Shown here in pieces: positions 43,568 to 52,487 of a stretch of DNA of 64,000 bases (its first letter is position 1; each line of letters begins with the position of its first letter). Under the pieces are notes generated by a model. That model was not told where the DNA came from, searched no databases, and saw only the letters and a list, made by a program, of their open reading frames with translations. The stretch is taken from assembly GCA_964440935.1 (NCBI GenBank), contig CAYTTY010000003.1, forward strand, positions 108,424 to 172,423. The letters run 5' to 3'. Source of the DNA: WJJR01 sp964440935 (lineage in GTDB: Bacteria; Zixibacteria; MSB-5A5; WJJR01). The position numbers and the translations under genes were made by a program.

Positions 43568-44704
43568 ATGGCCCGGACACGGGCCATGCCGATTCACAAC
43601 GAACGACCACGCGTTGCGATTCTCAATTCGCGACAAAGCAAGACACCGCTAGGCATCGATGAATGGGTGCGTCGCACGGTGGTGGCTGCTCAGTGGGCCG
43701 TCGATGAACTTAATGCCGAGATCGTCGCCAGCACCAACCCGCTCATGTGGAATGTGGCGCTGTGGGCCGCCGGACAAGCCGGAGCCGTTGTTCACCTGTT
43801 TGAGCCGGATGTGACCAGCGATGCGGCACATTTGGCTCGCGAATTTGACATCCCACACGATCGCATTCGTATTCATTCCGTCGCTGGATCATCTGCACCT
43901 TCAGGCAAGTCATGGTGGCGGGAGCGGGACCGTGCCGTCATCGATTTCGCAGATCTGTTAGTGCCTGTGAGCCTTCGACCGGGCGGTGCATTGGAAGGGC
44001 TCATCGCTCAACGTGCGGCCGAAAAGGACATCGTGTCGCAGTTTCGCACACCGTACGCACCGGCGGCACACCATGAACGCGAATTGGTCGATCGCAGTCG
44101 CCTCAATCCCGAATTGCACAACTGGCCCGAGGGATACCTGATTCATTGGACACGGTCCTGGCATGGTCCGTGGCCCGGTGAGACAATGGCCGACTTCATG
44201 ACCGACCTGGTCGCCTCGCAAACACAGTACTGCCGGTCGGCGTGTCACACGCTCAATCGCATCCTGCGCGAACGGCGCATTCGTGGATCGGCATGGCATG
44301 TCGGTTCCAACCAACCGGTTGTTGCGTTTACCGAGTTGTCGCCGTTAGAATCGATACCGCTGATGCGCTGGCGCTCACGGTGGGCACGGTGGTCGTTCGA
44401 GCCGTACGGGATCGCGATTCCAATTGAAGCGGCAAGACGAATTGGAATCCGACCGGTGCGTTATGTTGATCCGGATCAGTGGAAGAGCATCCCTGCCGAG
44501 GAGAAACCGTTTTGCCACAGCATCGGCAAGGACCATCCGATTTGGCCGACTGAACGAGAGTGGCGGGTGGCTGGAGATGTTGCATTGGATAATCTGACAG
44601 ATAGTGGTGGAATCATTCTTGTACGTGATGAAGCGAGCGTGTCAGCCTTGAACATTGATTTATGCTGGCCAACTGTGGCGCTCATAACGGGCAAAAAACC
44701 CTGA
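43568..44704 (+). CDS. Uncharacterised protein with possible SLOG-like and AbiGi-like parts
   Basis: A protein of about 378 residues I cannot name. The first half has a Rossmann-like pattern: RVAILNSRQSKTPLG opening strand and loop, then LLVPVSLRPGGALEGLI, similar to the GG(T/A) nucleotide loop of SLOG/DprA/LOG folds. The second half (VVAFTELSPLESIPL...YGIAIPIEAARRIGIRPVRYVD...EREWRVAGDV) resembles proteins related to AbiGi/DUF2971, in which FTE, YGI, PVxYV and HEREWR-type motifs recur. The start is uncertain (ATG at 43568 or 43586; no clear ribosome site). It follows the permeases by 50 nt. Family similarity is from memory and needs a profile search. Confidence 0.5.
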   Translation: MARTRAMPIHNERPRVAILNSRQSKTPLGIDEWVRRTVVAAQWAVDELNAEIVASTNPLMWNVALWAAGQAGAVVHLFEPDVTSDAAHLAREFDIPHDRIRIHSVAGSSAPSGKSWWRERDRAVIDFADLLVPVSLRPGGALEGLIAQRAAEKDIVSQFRTPYAPAAHHERELVDRSRLNPELHNWPEGYLIHWTRSWHGPWPGETMADFMTDLVASQTQYCRSACHTLNRILRERRIRGSAWHVGSNQPVVAFTELSPLESIPLMRWRSRWARWSFEPYGIAIPIEAARRIGIRPVRYVDPDQWKSIPAEEKPFCHSIGKDHPIWPTEREWRVAGDVALDNLTDSGGIILVRDEASVSALNIDLCWPTVALITGKKP

Positions 44705-44749
44705 AACGGTCACAAGTGTTACAATCATCCCAAGGTTAACAGGGCAGAT

Positions 44750-44783
44750 AGAGCAATTGTCAGATTTCCTGTCCGATTGAGAA
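44750..44783 (+). repeat. R1 left terminus only (copy H)
   Basis: TA followed by GAGCAATTGTCAG...CTGTCCGATTG, matching the left end of the R1 elements. No matching right end is found before the next repeat, so it is a remnant. Confidence 0.55.
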
Positions 44784-44835
44784 AGAGCGAATCTTGTTTC
44801 ACATGGTATTTAGGTTTGGGTGCCACGGGCCTTGA

Positions 44836-44987
44836 GGGGCGTGTTGCAAAACCCACGAGAATCAGAGCCTTGGGGAGGGCGAGACTCCCGCCGAGCCGCC
44901 GTGTGGAACATGCCGTTGCGGTTCGCCGGGAGCCTCGCCCTCCCCAGTCTGAGGTGATGATAGTCAGCAGGTTCTTCAACGCGCCCC
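44836..44987. repeat. Nested inverted-repeat element
   Basis: The outer arms, 44836-44853 (GGGGCGTGTTGCAAAACC) and 44970-44987, are inverted with about three mismatches. Inside, 44870-44899 and 44918-44947 form a 30-bp inverted repeat (TGGGGAGGGCGAG...) with three mismatches. There is no open frame. It fills part of the 596-nt gap between the SLOG-like gene and the cytochrome c peroxidase gene, directly next to R1 copy B. Confidence 0.65.
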
Positions 44988-44991
44988 TTTA

Positions 44992-45148
44992 TAGCGATTG
45001 TCAGAAGTCTTGTCCGTTCGAAGCCAACACGGTGGTCATGTGTGGTGTCACCCGCCTTCGGATGACGCCTTGTCGGTAGGGGAGATAGCCGTCACGCGAG
45101 GGCGCATGACGGCACGCTGGAATCGGACAATATTTCTGACAATCGCTC
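44992..45148 (-). mobile_element. R1 MITE-like element, copy B (complete)
   Basis: About 157 bp with terminal repeats TAGCGATTGTCAGAA (left) and TTCTGACAATCGCTC (right). Its reverse complement aligns along its full length with copy C (62472-62618) with scattered differences. It is flanked on the left by TA; the right flank is CA, probably a mutated TA. Confidence 0.8.
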
Positions 45149-45246
45149 CAGGCGTCATCGAACCATACACCGACAAGACCTTTATCTGCAGGGGTGAATT
45201 GCATACGCTCTTCGGTGCACTGAAGCTATACGCACTTCAAATGAAA

Positions 45247-45280
45247 CAGCCGCTCCCCATCGAGGGCGGCTGCTCATTGG
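45247..45280 (-). terminator. Intrinsic terminator of the cytochrome c peroxidase gene
   Basis: On the minus strand GCAGCCGC...GCGGCTG forms a stem followed by TTTCATTTG, about 30 nt after the stop at 45301. Confidence 0.7.
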
Positions 45281-45300
45281 GAGCGAACTGACACGAGAAA

Positions 45301-46644
45301 CTACAGGCTTAACTCGTACGGATCATGCGCCGGCATGGCGCTCGACACGTCCAGTGCACGCACACCAAACACCGGCACCAGTCCACTCGGGACACGGTTT
45401 GGTACACTAAGCAGGAACGGATCGAGCGCGGTGCCCGGGTCGGTGAGCGCCTTCATGAATTCCACCAGCGCCTGCTTCTCTTCGGCGGTGAGCCCCAGCG
45501 GCTGCACGAGAATACTGTCCATCATATCATCGGTGACCGATGGATGACGCGGCCGGCAGCCGTCATCATAGAACTCCACCACTTCTTCGAGCGACTCAAA
45601 GACACCGTCGTGCATGTATGGTGGTGTCAATTCGACGTTGCGCAACGTGGGTGTTCGGAACGCAAACCGGTCGGCGGGATCGCCGGTGGCTTCCTCACGT
45701 CCGGTATCGTCGCCCGGAATGACCTCTTTGCCAACACCTTCCTGCGGCACTCCGACCGGGAAGAAATTGAAGTCGCTGAACATGGGACCGTGGTGGCACT
45801 CGCCACACTTGGCCTTCGTGAAAAACACTTCCAGCCCGAGTTTTTGCAAATCGTCCAGCGCATCATCGTCGCCGCGCACATAACGATCATATGGGCTGTT
45901 GCGCGTGACCAACTCGCGTTCGAACGCCGCAATGGCGCGCCCGTAGGTCGATGTGTCGATGATCATCTCGGGATGATTGTTATCCACCAACGCCCCTTCA
46001 TCGGGGAATGCTTCCATGAAACGCATAACGTATTCGGGTATTTCGCGCAGACGGTTGAGAACACTATCGAGCGCCGCCTCCGCGGCCTCTTCTTCAGACC
46101 CGGGATATGCATCGCCGCGCATTTCGACACGTGATGTAATCGGCTTGGTCGCCTGCTCCTCGAGGCCCATCACGCGCCCGTCCCAGAACTGGAACCCCAT
46201 ATGACTGGGTTCACCGCTTTCGTCGCCATTGAAGGCCGTATTGAAGATGGTGGGGCTGTTGCGCGGCTCCAGTGAAATGTTCTCATTCGTATACACCGAC
46301 CGCGACACCAATCGATCGGGGCCAAGCCCGACGCCACTGGCGCCGGCGCCAAACTGACGGCGGTCGGCGAACGCGAAATCCGGATGATGGCAGGTGGCGC
46401 ACGCCACGTCCTTTTCACCGCCCAGAATGGGATCGTAGAAGAGCAGCCGTCCGAGCGCAATGCGCTCCTGGCGGGGATGATTGTCCGGGGGATAGGGAAT
46501 CGGCCCCAGCGCGGTCAGTTCAAATCGCATCCGCAGATCTTCAGTCACCGGCGCGGTTCCTTCGTCATCATCGTTGCTGCATCCGGCGACAAAAATCCCC
46601 GATGCGCCAATGATGCACGCGGCGATCAGCCATTTGCGAAACAT
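45301..46644 (-). CDS. Di-haem cytochrome c peroxidase / MauG-family lipoprotein
   Basis: A 447-residue exported protein. A lipoprotein signal peptide ends in VAGC (Cys22), so the protein should be anchored to a membrane facing the periplasm. The two c-type haem sites CATCH (about 82-86) and CGECH (about residue 280) are spaced as in bacterial cytochrome c peroxidases and MauG. The family body is visible (RIALGRLLFYDPILGGEKDVACATCHHPDFAFAD, LRNVELTPPYMHDGVFESLEEVVEFYD). It would reduce peroxide with electrons from c-type cytochromes, or oxidise another substrate as MauG does. GGAGGTGG precedes the ATG. It is a single gene with its own terminator. Confidence 0.93.
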   Translation of the reverse strand: MFRKWLIAACIIGASGIFVAGCSNDDDEGTAPVTEDLRMRFELTALGPIPYPPDNHPRQERIALGRLLFYDPILGGEKDVACATCHHPDFAFADRRQFGAGASGVGLGPDRLVSRSVYTNENISLEPRNSPTIFNTAFNGDESGEPSHMGFQFWDGRVMGLEEQATKPITSRVEMRGDAYPGSEEEAAEAALDSVLNRLREIPEYVMRFMEAFPDEGALVDNNHPEMIIDTSTYGRAIAAFERELVTRNSPYDRYVRGDDDALDDLQKLGLEVFFTKAKCGECHHGPMFSDFNFFPVGVPQEGVGKEVIPGDDTGREEATGDPADRFAFRTPTLRNVELTPPYMHDGVFESLEEVVEFYDDGCRPRHPSVTDDMMDSILVQPLGLTAEEKQALVEFMKALTDPGTALDPFLLSVPNRVPSGLVPVFGVRALDVSSAMPAHDPYELSL

Positions 46645-46759
46645 GCCACCTCCAACTCAATTACCATGATGTCACAAAGTTCCGACTCCATGTCGTGATT
46701 GTTGAGCCAAATCCATCACCATTATGCCGGAATCGGGAACTCGCAACAAGCGGATTCGC

Positions 46760-46815
46760 CGTCACTTCCCAAAAAGTCACCCGCCCCCTATGCGATGATC
46801 GGAGGCGGGTAGAAA
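46760..46815 (-). terminator. Intrinsic terminator of the M16 protease gene
   Basis: On the minus strand CCCGCCTCC...GGGGGCGGG is followed by TGACTTTTTGGG, about 30 nt past the stop at 46840. Confidence 0.65.
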
Positions 46816-46839
46816 TTGTCTAGCGGTGCACTCAGTGCC

Positions 46840-49800
46840 TTAGGTCTCCCGATCGACCAGCCAGAAATCACGCGGATAGAGCCGATGGAGAGTGACATCT
46901 CCCTCGACACTCTTCAAGTATTCCTCATACGATTCAAACTGCTTCTCCGAGCCGATGACGAAGTAAACCGCATTCGGCACTTCCGCGCCGCGCGGTCCGA
47001 CTCCCGGCAGCACTTCACCGTATGTGTACGGCATCCGTTCGTGCAATTGATCGTAGAGGTTGTCGGTGTCGCGCAACGACAGGATGGCCCGTCGGAAATC
47101 GCGGACAACCTCGGGTGTCACGCCGTCGGCCAGGTCGGCCGCCATCGCGGCCCCCCGTTGTTCGTAGCGCGCCCCGCCGCGATTGCCGACGAACGCCTGG
47201 GCGATGGCATATTCAGCCAGCGATGGATCGTACGGCGCATTCTTCACCTCATTCACCACAAACTGCATCGTCTGCGCGAGATCGGGGCAGCGTTCCGCAT
47301 AGTAGATCAGACGGCCGGTGGATTCGTTGTGACGCAGTCCATTGGAATAGGCCAAACCGGCGCCCCATGTTTTCATGAACATGCTGTGCGCGCCGCCGCC
47401 GCCGTACAGACGCGCCGAGAGAAACTTCATCAGCTTGTCGGGATCACGTTCGAGATAACTGGCGCTCTCGGACGAATTGATATGTACACCTGAGCGCGTG
47501 TTATTATTCACCAGCCCGACAAACACGGGGCGATCCATGGTGGATGCATGTTCCTGCATGCGGGCGATAATGCGTGCCTGACGCGCATATGCCTGCGTCA
47601 GCGATGGGTCCGAATCGAAGCGGTTGACCAGCTCGGTGACGCGCGGCATCAGCAATTCCTGATTGGCTGTGTTGGTGGCCATGTAACCACGGACATTGTC
47701 CTGGTGCCGCAGCCACGACAACACATCGCGCAGGTCGTCGAGGACCGATTGCGGCGAAATCGAGACGTCGCTGGTCATCTGACGACATAAGTATTTCCAA
47801 TCGGCCGCGCGGGTGGCTTGGGGACTGTCGGCGAGGCTCTTGGTCAGGTCGTCGGTGGCCTCACGAACGAGTTCACGCGCATCGTCATTGATCACGTTGA
47901 ACTTCGCAACCAAGTCGGCGTGCATCGGATCCGGTGGTTCATCACCGTCGCTTAACGCCGACAACAGAGCACGCAACTGCTCGTCATTGGCGCCGTCGAC
48001 GGCGGCACTCAAATCCTGCATGAAATCGTGGAACGCTGCATATGAGACTTGTGAAGACGCCTCCTTCAGTTTCCAGCGCAAACGATGCAGTGCGTGAGCC
48101 TGGGTCAAAAAGCAACCCGACACCATCATGAGCGGGTTGTTCTGCCGCCAGTAGGCATTTGCCGGTTCGTCAACCCATGATTCTTCACTCCCCCGCATCC
48201 GGTTGCGCGCACCAGCCAGCGCCAGGTCGACCGCATCACGAATGCGTGGGAGATTGTCCGGCTGCCAGTTGGCATCGAACAGCACCGTATTCATCCAGTC
48301 CATCGCCCGGTGTGCCTCATTACCGTCGATTCCCGATGCGGTCACAAGCAATTCCACTCGTTGCGTGCGGTAATTGGTGGAGTAGTAAACGTCCAGCGAC
48401 AGGATTTCACGACGCAGGCGGTCTTTCATTTCGTCGTACGGTATTGCCTTGCCGTCTTGAATGACGCCCACTTCCGTCATCAGCGTGGGCAGCGCCGCCA
48501 GGTAGAGCAGGTGCGATTCCGGAATCACATGGGCGTTCAGCGCCAGCCCGACCGTGGCGCTGGTCATGTTCTCGAACGTGGACACGACAAACGAACCTTT
48601 ACCTGGCAGTTCTGTCACGTTGTATTGCAGTTGATCGTCGAGTGTCAGCGGCGGATTGTCGAGAAACGACGGCATCTCGATCGTCTTGGCGGTTCCATCG
48701 ATCTCCGCGGTGCGGCTGTCGTATTCGTGCTTGAACGCGGCAATCGCTTCACCACGCGTGTCGACATCAAATTGCTCTTTGAAGTCCGCTGCGTACGCAT
48801 CCAGGCGCTTCTGACGTTCGTCTTCGATTGTGGTGATCAATTGCGGATCCGGACGGGCCGCGACACCGTAGGGTGTCCGGTCGAGCAGTCCCCACTGACC
48901 GATGTAGTCTTTCCAGAAGTTGGTTCCGGAATCGAGCAGCGAATTGGCGAAGTCGAATTCCGAATCGAGAGTCAGGCGCTTGCGGAAGCCGTCGACCTCC
49001 TGGAGATGTTTCAGATGGAAGAACCAGCTCGCGCCGGTTCCACGGTACCCGAAGCGAGGAGGCGTATTCAAAAAGCGGCGTTGATCACGTTGGCCTTCAA
49101 TCACAAGACTCCGCGCGCGCTCGTTGAACGCCTTGAGTCCCTCCGACCCGTCAGGCAGATCGGCAATGCGTTCGATCTCACGCAACACTATGGCCCGCAC
49201 CGAATCGATCATCTCCACTTCAGTAATCCGGCGATCGACATTGTTGAATCCGACATAGATGGCGTGGCCCGGATCGCTGCTGACCCAGCCGAACACCGCA
49301 TTGGCGCCGAGATCCATCTCGCGTGTCTGCGAATCGATGAACGTGCGATACAGATTCGATGTCGACCCGCCGGCCAGGAGTTCCATGAACAGATCAAGCA
49401 CGTAGCCTTCGCTGTTGTCGAATTCGAGTGTCGGACCCCATCCGTACACCAATAGCCCCGGTTCGTTTTCATTTTGATGAGGGAAACTCACCTGGCGGAT
49501 CTCCCCTTCGGGCGCCATGGTGGGTGGCGGGAGACGGTCTTCCAACGTCGCCGGATCACTGCCCGGTTGCGCATCGGGCTCGACAGTAGCCAATACTTCG
49601 GACGTGCGTGTCAGAAAACCCTCGAGGGTAATCTCATCGGGAATGGCAACGATCATACCCATGTTGTTCAGGTGATGCGTGTCGCCATGGAACTTGCGCA
49701 TATCGTCAGGTGTCATCGTGCGGATCGCTGCCGGAAGACCACCCGAGGACAGCGCCAGCGGATGATCTTCTCCGTACATCATATGGTCGAGCGCCCGTCC

Positions 49801-50415
49801 GAGATTCGACCACGGCCGCTCGAAGGTGCTTTCCATTTCGTTGTAAACGGTGCCCTTTTCCTCCAATCGCAGCGTGCTGTCGACCGGATCAAGCGTGTAG
49901 CCGACATTGCAGACCTCACGACGGATTTCCTCATCGGAAAACGTCGGGTGGAGCATCGCATCGAGCTTGGCTTGCATCAGTTCGAAGAAGACGTCGACAC
50001 CGGCTTCCGTGTGGTAATGGTAGCAGGTCTGGAGCTGCATCGTAAACGCCGAGCTGTTGCCCAATGACATGTCTTCGAGCGATGCGACGTAGCGGCCTTT
50101 CGTCCCCTTGCCGAGCAGCAAGTGCTCGCAGGTGTGTGGCTCGCCCTGATCCGACGGGGGCGGCGAATTAACCCACATGAACGCCTGCGGCACCGATTGG
50201 ATGCGCAACAGATCGAGCACAAAGTTGCTGGGCACATGACGAAACCGTGCCCCCATCGCCACACCGGCATCGTTTTCGTAAACCGTTTCGACACGGAAAT
50301 CGGCGATGGTGGCGTTGGGCGTGAGTTGATCGAGCGCCTGATCGGCCCAACCGGGAGTGGCGGCCGGGATCATCATGGTCGCGATGAACAGGATGGAGAA
50401 GATGCGTGTGGACAT
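46840..50415 (-). CDS. Exported M16 metalloprotease (PreP/M16C-like)
   Basis: A protein of about 1191 residues with a signal peptide (MSTRIFSILFIATMMIPAATPGWA), starting at an ATG with GAGGG 7 nt upstream. The inverted zinc motif HxxEH reads HTCEH (His94, Glu97, His98). The distal ligand Glu193 lies in GTVYNEMES, as in presequence proteases of the M16C type. The rest follows the four-domain clamshell of about 1000 residues, with the second half starting near residue 560. Family members degrade peptides in an enclosed chamber. A periplasmic location would make it a peptide scavenger or quality-control enzyme. No partner subunit is needed or seen. Confidence 0.9.
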   Translation of the reverse strand: MSTRIFSILFIATMMIPAATPGWADQALDQLTPNATIADFRVETVYENDAGVAMGARFRHVPSNFVLDLLRIQSVPQAFMWVNSPPPSDQGEPHTCEHLLLGKGTKGRYVASLEDMSLGNSSAFTMQLQTCYHYHTEAGVDVFFELMQAKLDAMLHPTFSDEEIRREVCNVGYTLDPVDSTLRLEEKGTVYNEMESTFERPWSNLGRALDHMMYGEDHPLALSSGGLPAAIRTMTPDDMRKFHGDTHHLNNMGMIVAIPDEITLEGFLTRTSEVLATVEPDAQPGSDPATLEDRLPPPTMAPEGEIRQVSFPHQNENEPGLLVYGWGPTLEFDNSEGYVLDLFMELLAGGSTSNLYRTFIDSQTREMDLGANAVFGWVSSDPGHAIYVGFNNVDRRITEVEMIDSVRAIVLREIERIADLPDGSEGLKAFNERARSLVIEGQRDQRRFLNTPPRFGYRGTGASWFFHLKHLQEVDGFRKRLTLDSEFDFANSLLDSGTNFWKDYIGQWGLLDRTPYGVAARPDPQLITTIEDERQKRLDAYAADFKEQFDVDTRGEAIAAFKHEYDSRTAEIDGTAKTIEMPSFLDNPPLTLDDQLQYNVTELPGKGSFVVSTFENMTSATVGLALNAHVIPESHLLYLAALPTLMTEVGVIQDGKAIPYDEMKDRLRREILSLDVYYSTNYRTQRVELLVTASGIDGNEAHRAMDWMNTVLFDANWQPDNLPRIRDAVDLALAGARNRMRGSEESWVDEPANAYWRQNNPLMMVSGCFLTQAHALHRLRWKLKEASSQVSYAAFHDFMQDLSAAVDGANDEQLRALLSALSDGDEPPDPMHADLVAKFNVINDDARELVREATDDLTKSLADSPQATRAADWKYLCRQMTSDVSISPQSVLDDLRDVLSWLRHQDNVRGYMATNTANQELLMPRVTELVNRFDSDPSLTQAYARQARIIARMQEHASTMDRPVFVGLVNNNTRSGVHINSSESASYLERDPDKLMKFLSARLYGGGGAHSMFMKTWGAGLAYSNGLRHNESTGRLIYYAERCPDLAQTMQFVVNEVKNAPYDPSLAEYAIAQAFVGNRGGARYEQRGAAMAADLADGVTPEVVRDFRRAILSLRDTDNLYDQLHERMPYTYGEVLPGVGPRGAEVPNAVYFVIGSEKQFESYEEYLKSVEGDVTLHRLYPRDFWLVDRET

Positions 50416-50623
50416 GGGAAACCCTCGGTTGCTGATGCGACATTTTCTTGTTGTATTCGAGTTTCTAACAGCTTGGTTGCGTTCATTTTCACTTATCCGG
50501 TGAATGATTGTCACGGTCCGAACCTCTTGAAGATACCTCCGTGACGATGGCCGTAGCAACCCGCCGGTGACAATCAGTTACAGATACATCGTTCCCCCAT
50601 TCCGATTCACGACATTTTTTATC

Positions 50624-50652
50624 TTGACAGATTGTCGACGGAGCTGCTTTTA
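50624..50652 (+). promoter_or_regulatory. Candidate promoter of the AsnRS-like gene leader
   Basis: A perfect -35 box TTGACA (50624-50629) is followed after 17 nt by a poor -10 match (CTTTTA). It would start a leader of about 220 nt. Confidence 0.4.
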
Positions 50653-50674
50653 GCGTTCTCAACATGATGGTTCA

Positions 50675-50796
50675 CCGGCACAGAGCGGGGACAGTCGTCC
50701 CGAGGGCTAATTGCGCGCCCGATCAGTTTTTCAATTCCGGCCTCTGTGCCCATGATATCCGCCTTTTCGTTAGCCCCGTCCATCGGGGCTTTTTTG
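50675..50796 (+). ncRNA. Structured leader with terminator, candidate cis-regulatory RNA
   Basis: GGCACAGAG (50677-50685) pairs perfectly with CTCTGTGCC (50742-50750) and encloses two hairpins, CGGGGAC-agt-CGTCCCG and GGGC...GCCC, giving a multibranch fold. A terminator follows, AGCCCCG-TCCAT-CGGGGCT plus six T (50772-50795), ending 87 nt before the coding start. This looks like a riboswitch or other attenuator. It shows no T-box signature and matches no class I recognise. Confidence 0.5.
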
Positions 50797-50882
50797 TGGC
50801 TCCGGTGGACACATAGCATCCCATTCACCCCTAACCCGTCCCCTTGTGCAGTGACACTTGGGGCTTTGCACCGGGAGGTTCC

Positions 50883-51890
50883 ATGCACAAGCACCACGTC
50901 TACGACAAGGTCCTCAAAGCGCTGTGGCGCTGGGCCGACACGAACGATTACGCGTTCGTCCCCACACCCCGCATCGTCACCGCCACCGGCGCGTGCGAGA
51001 ATGTCGACACGCTCTGGTCGGTCACCGGCGACAACGTGCCGGGGCAGTACTTCTTTGCCCAGACCGGGCAGTTGTACCTCGAAATGGGTCTGCACCGTGT
51101 CCCGCGTGCCTTTACAGTTGGCTCGTCGGGCCGCGCCGAGGCCGAAATCGACCATCGCCATCTCCGCGAGTTCACGCTCTTCGAAGTCGAAGGACGCGGC
51201 GGCTTCACCGATCTGGTCGCCACGATCAAGTCGCTGTTTGGCGCCATCGACGAGGTCTCGAAGGCATGGGGCGCCGAGCCGATTGCCTCACGGCTGACCC
51301 TGATCAAGTACGAAGAGGCATTGGAGATCCTCGGCTTGGGCATGGATCACTGGGGCAAAGATTTCAGCCATGCGCAGGAAGTGGAGTTGTGCAAGAATGG
51401 TCCCGTGCTGCTTACCCATCATCCCGATCCGCAGCCAATGGTGGGTCCGGAGCCGGAGCTGGAGAAGTTTTTCAACATGAAGCCGACACCCAGCCACAAC
51501 GGCGACCGCCCCACCGTCCAGTCATGCGATCTGCTGCTCCCGGTTTCCGGCGAATCACTCGGCGGCGCGGTGCGTGTGCACGAGGGTCACGTCCTCAAAC
51601 AGCGTCTTCAAAAGTCCGGCATGTTTGCCACGCTGCAAAAGCGCGGTATGGGGCTTGCCCAGTTCGCCGATTATCTCGACCACATGACCAAGCAGGGGCA
51701 CCTGATCGGCGAGCATTACGGTTTCGGCGTGGGAATCGACCGTGTGGTGCAGTACCTGATGAACGCCGATGACATCCGCGATTGCGCCGGATTCCTCGTC
51801 AACGCCGACACGACTATGGATGCCGGGGGGAATGGCAACGGCAATGGGCATCACTCCGACGTTCCTGAACTCATGATGGTTGACGCCTGA
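50883..51890 (+). CDS. Stand-alone AsnRS/AspRS-like catalytic domain (asparagine synthetase A-type candidate)
   Basis: A protein of about 335 residues built only of the class IIb aminoacyl-tRNA synthetase core. Motif 2 appears as RAEAEIDHRHLREFTLFEVE and motif 3 as GFGVGIDRVVQYLM. There is no N-terminal OB-fold anticodon-binding domain, so it should not charge tRNA normally. Archaeal proteins of this build, derived from asparaginyl-tRNA synthetase, make asparagine from aspartate and ammonia, so that is the leading guess. The start ATG has GGGAGG 5 nt upstream. The last 20 residues are a Gly/Asn/His-rich tail. The gene follows a structured leader with a terminator, suggesting metabolite control. 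Confidence 0.72.
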   Translation: MHKHHVYDKVLKALWRWADTNDYAFVPTPRIVTATGACENVDTLWSVTGDNVPGQYFFAQTGQLYLEMGLHRVPRAFTVGSSGRAEAEIDHRHLREFTLFEVEGRGGFTDLVATIKSLFGAIDEVSKAWGAEPIASRLTLIKYEEALEILGLGMDHWGKDFSHAQEVELCKNGPVLLTHHPDPQPMVGPEPELEKFFNMKPTPSHNGDRPTVQSCDLLLPVSGESLGGAVRVHEGHVLKQRLQKSGMFATLQKRGMGLAQFADYLDHMTKQGHLIGEHYGFGVGIDRVVQYLMNADDIRDCAGFLVNADTTMDAGGNGNGNGHHSDVPELMMVDA

Positions 51891-51963
51891 GGCGTCAATC
51901 CGGTAGCCGAAACGGATGGGGTATGGCTTTCCGCCGTACCCCATTTTGTTTATCTACCTAAGT

Positions 51964-52371
51964 ATGCTTACCGGTCAACTCCACCACGTTGAACTCTACG
52001 TCTCCGATCTGAATCGGTCTGCCGAGTTCTGGGGCTGGTTTCTCGAATCGCTTGGTTACGAGTTGTATCAGACATGGGAACAGGGGAGAAGCTGGAAACT
52101 GGGTGACACATACATCGTCTTCGTCCAAACCGATCCCAAGCATCTCGACATACCGTATCACCGTTGCCGTACCGGCCTCAATCATCTCGCCTTCCATGCG
52201 AATTCTCGCGCACATGTCGACGAAGTCACGGCCGAGCTTCGACATCGTCGGGTGACGATTTTGTACGAAGACCGTTACCCGCACGCCGCTGGTCCCGACA
52301 GCTATGCGGTCTTTTTCGAGGATCCCGACCGTATGAAAGTCGAGCTAGTTTGCAACGATAGCTCCAAGTGA
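51964..52371 (+). CDS. VOC (glyoxalase/dioxygenase) superfamily protein
   Basis: A 135-residue protein with the beta-alpha-beta-beta-beta pairs of the vicinal oxygen chelate fold: LHHVELYVSDLNRSAEFWGWFLESLGYEL, then LNHLAFHANSRAHVDEVTAEL and YAVFFEDPDRMKVELV. The His and Glu positions that usually bind metal are present (HHVELYV, HLAFH, KVELV). The substrate cannot be read; relatives include fosfomycin-resistance-like and glyoxalase-like proteins. The ATG at 51964 lies 73 nt after the AsnRS-like gene, and no terminator separates them. Confidence 0.85.
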   Translation: MLTGQLHHVELYVSDLNRSAEFWGWFLESLGYELYQTWEQGRSWKLGDTYIVFVQTDPKHLDIPYHRCRTGLNHLAFHANSRAHVDEVTAELRHRRVTILYEDRYPHAAGPDSYAVFFEDPDRMKVELVCNDSSK

Positions 52372-52487
52372 GTCCATTGACTCGGCTCGCGCCGGGCCAA
52401 GGACTTCAATCCATCCTCTTCACGGCATGACTTGACTTCGGGGTTTGCAGAGCACACTGTGCGAACACCAACCAAAGAGAGGGTTCA

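Noticed and set aside
48310..49455. 381-codon open frame opposite the M16 protease
   Set aside because: Antisense shadow of a well-supported gene, without a ribosome site or recognisable domain.
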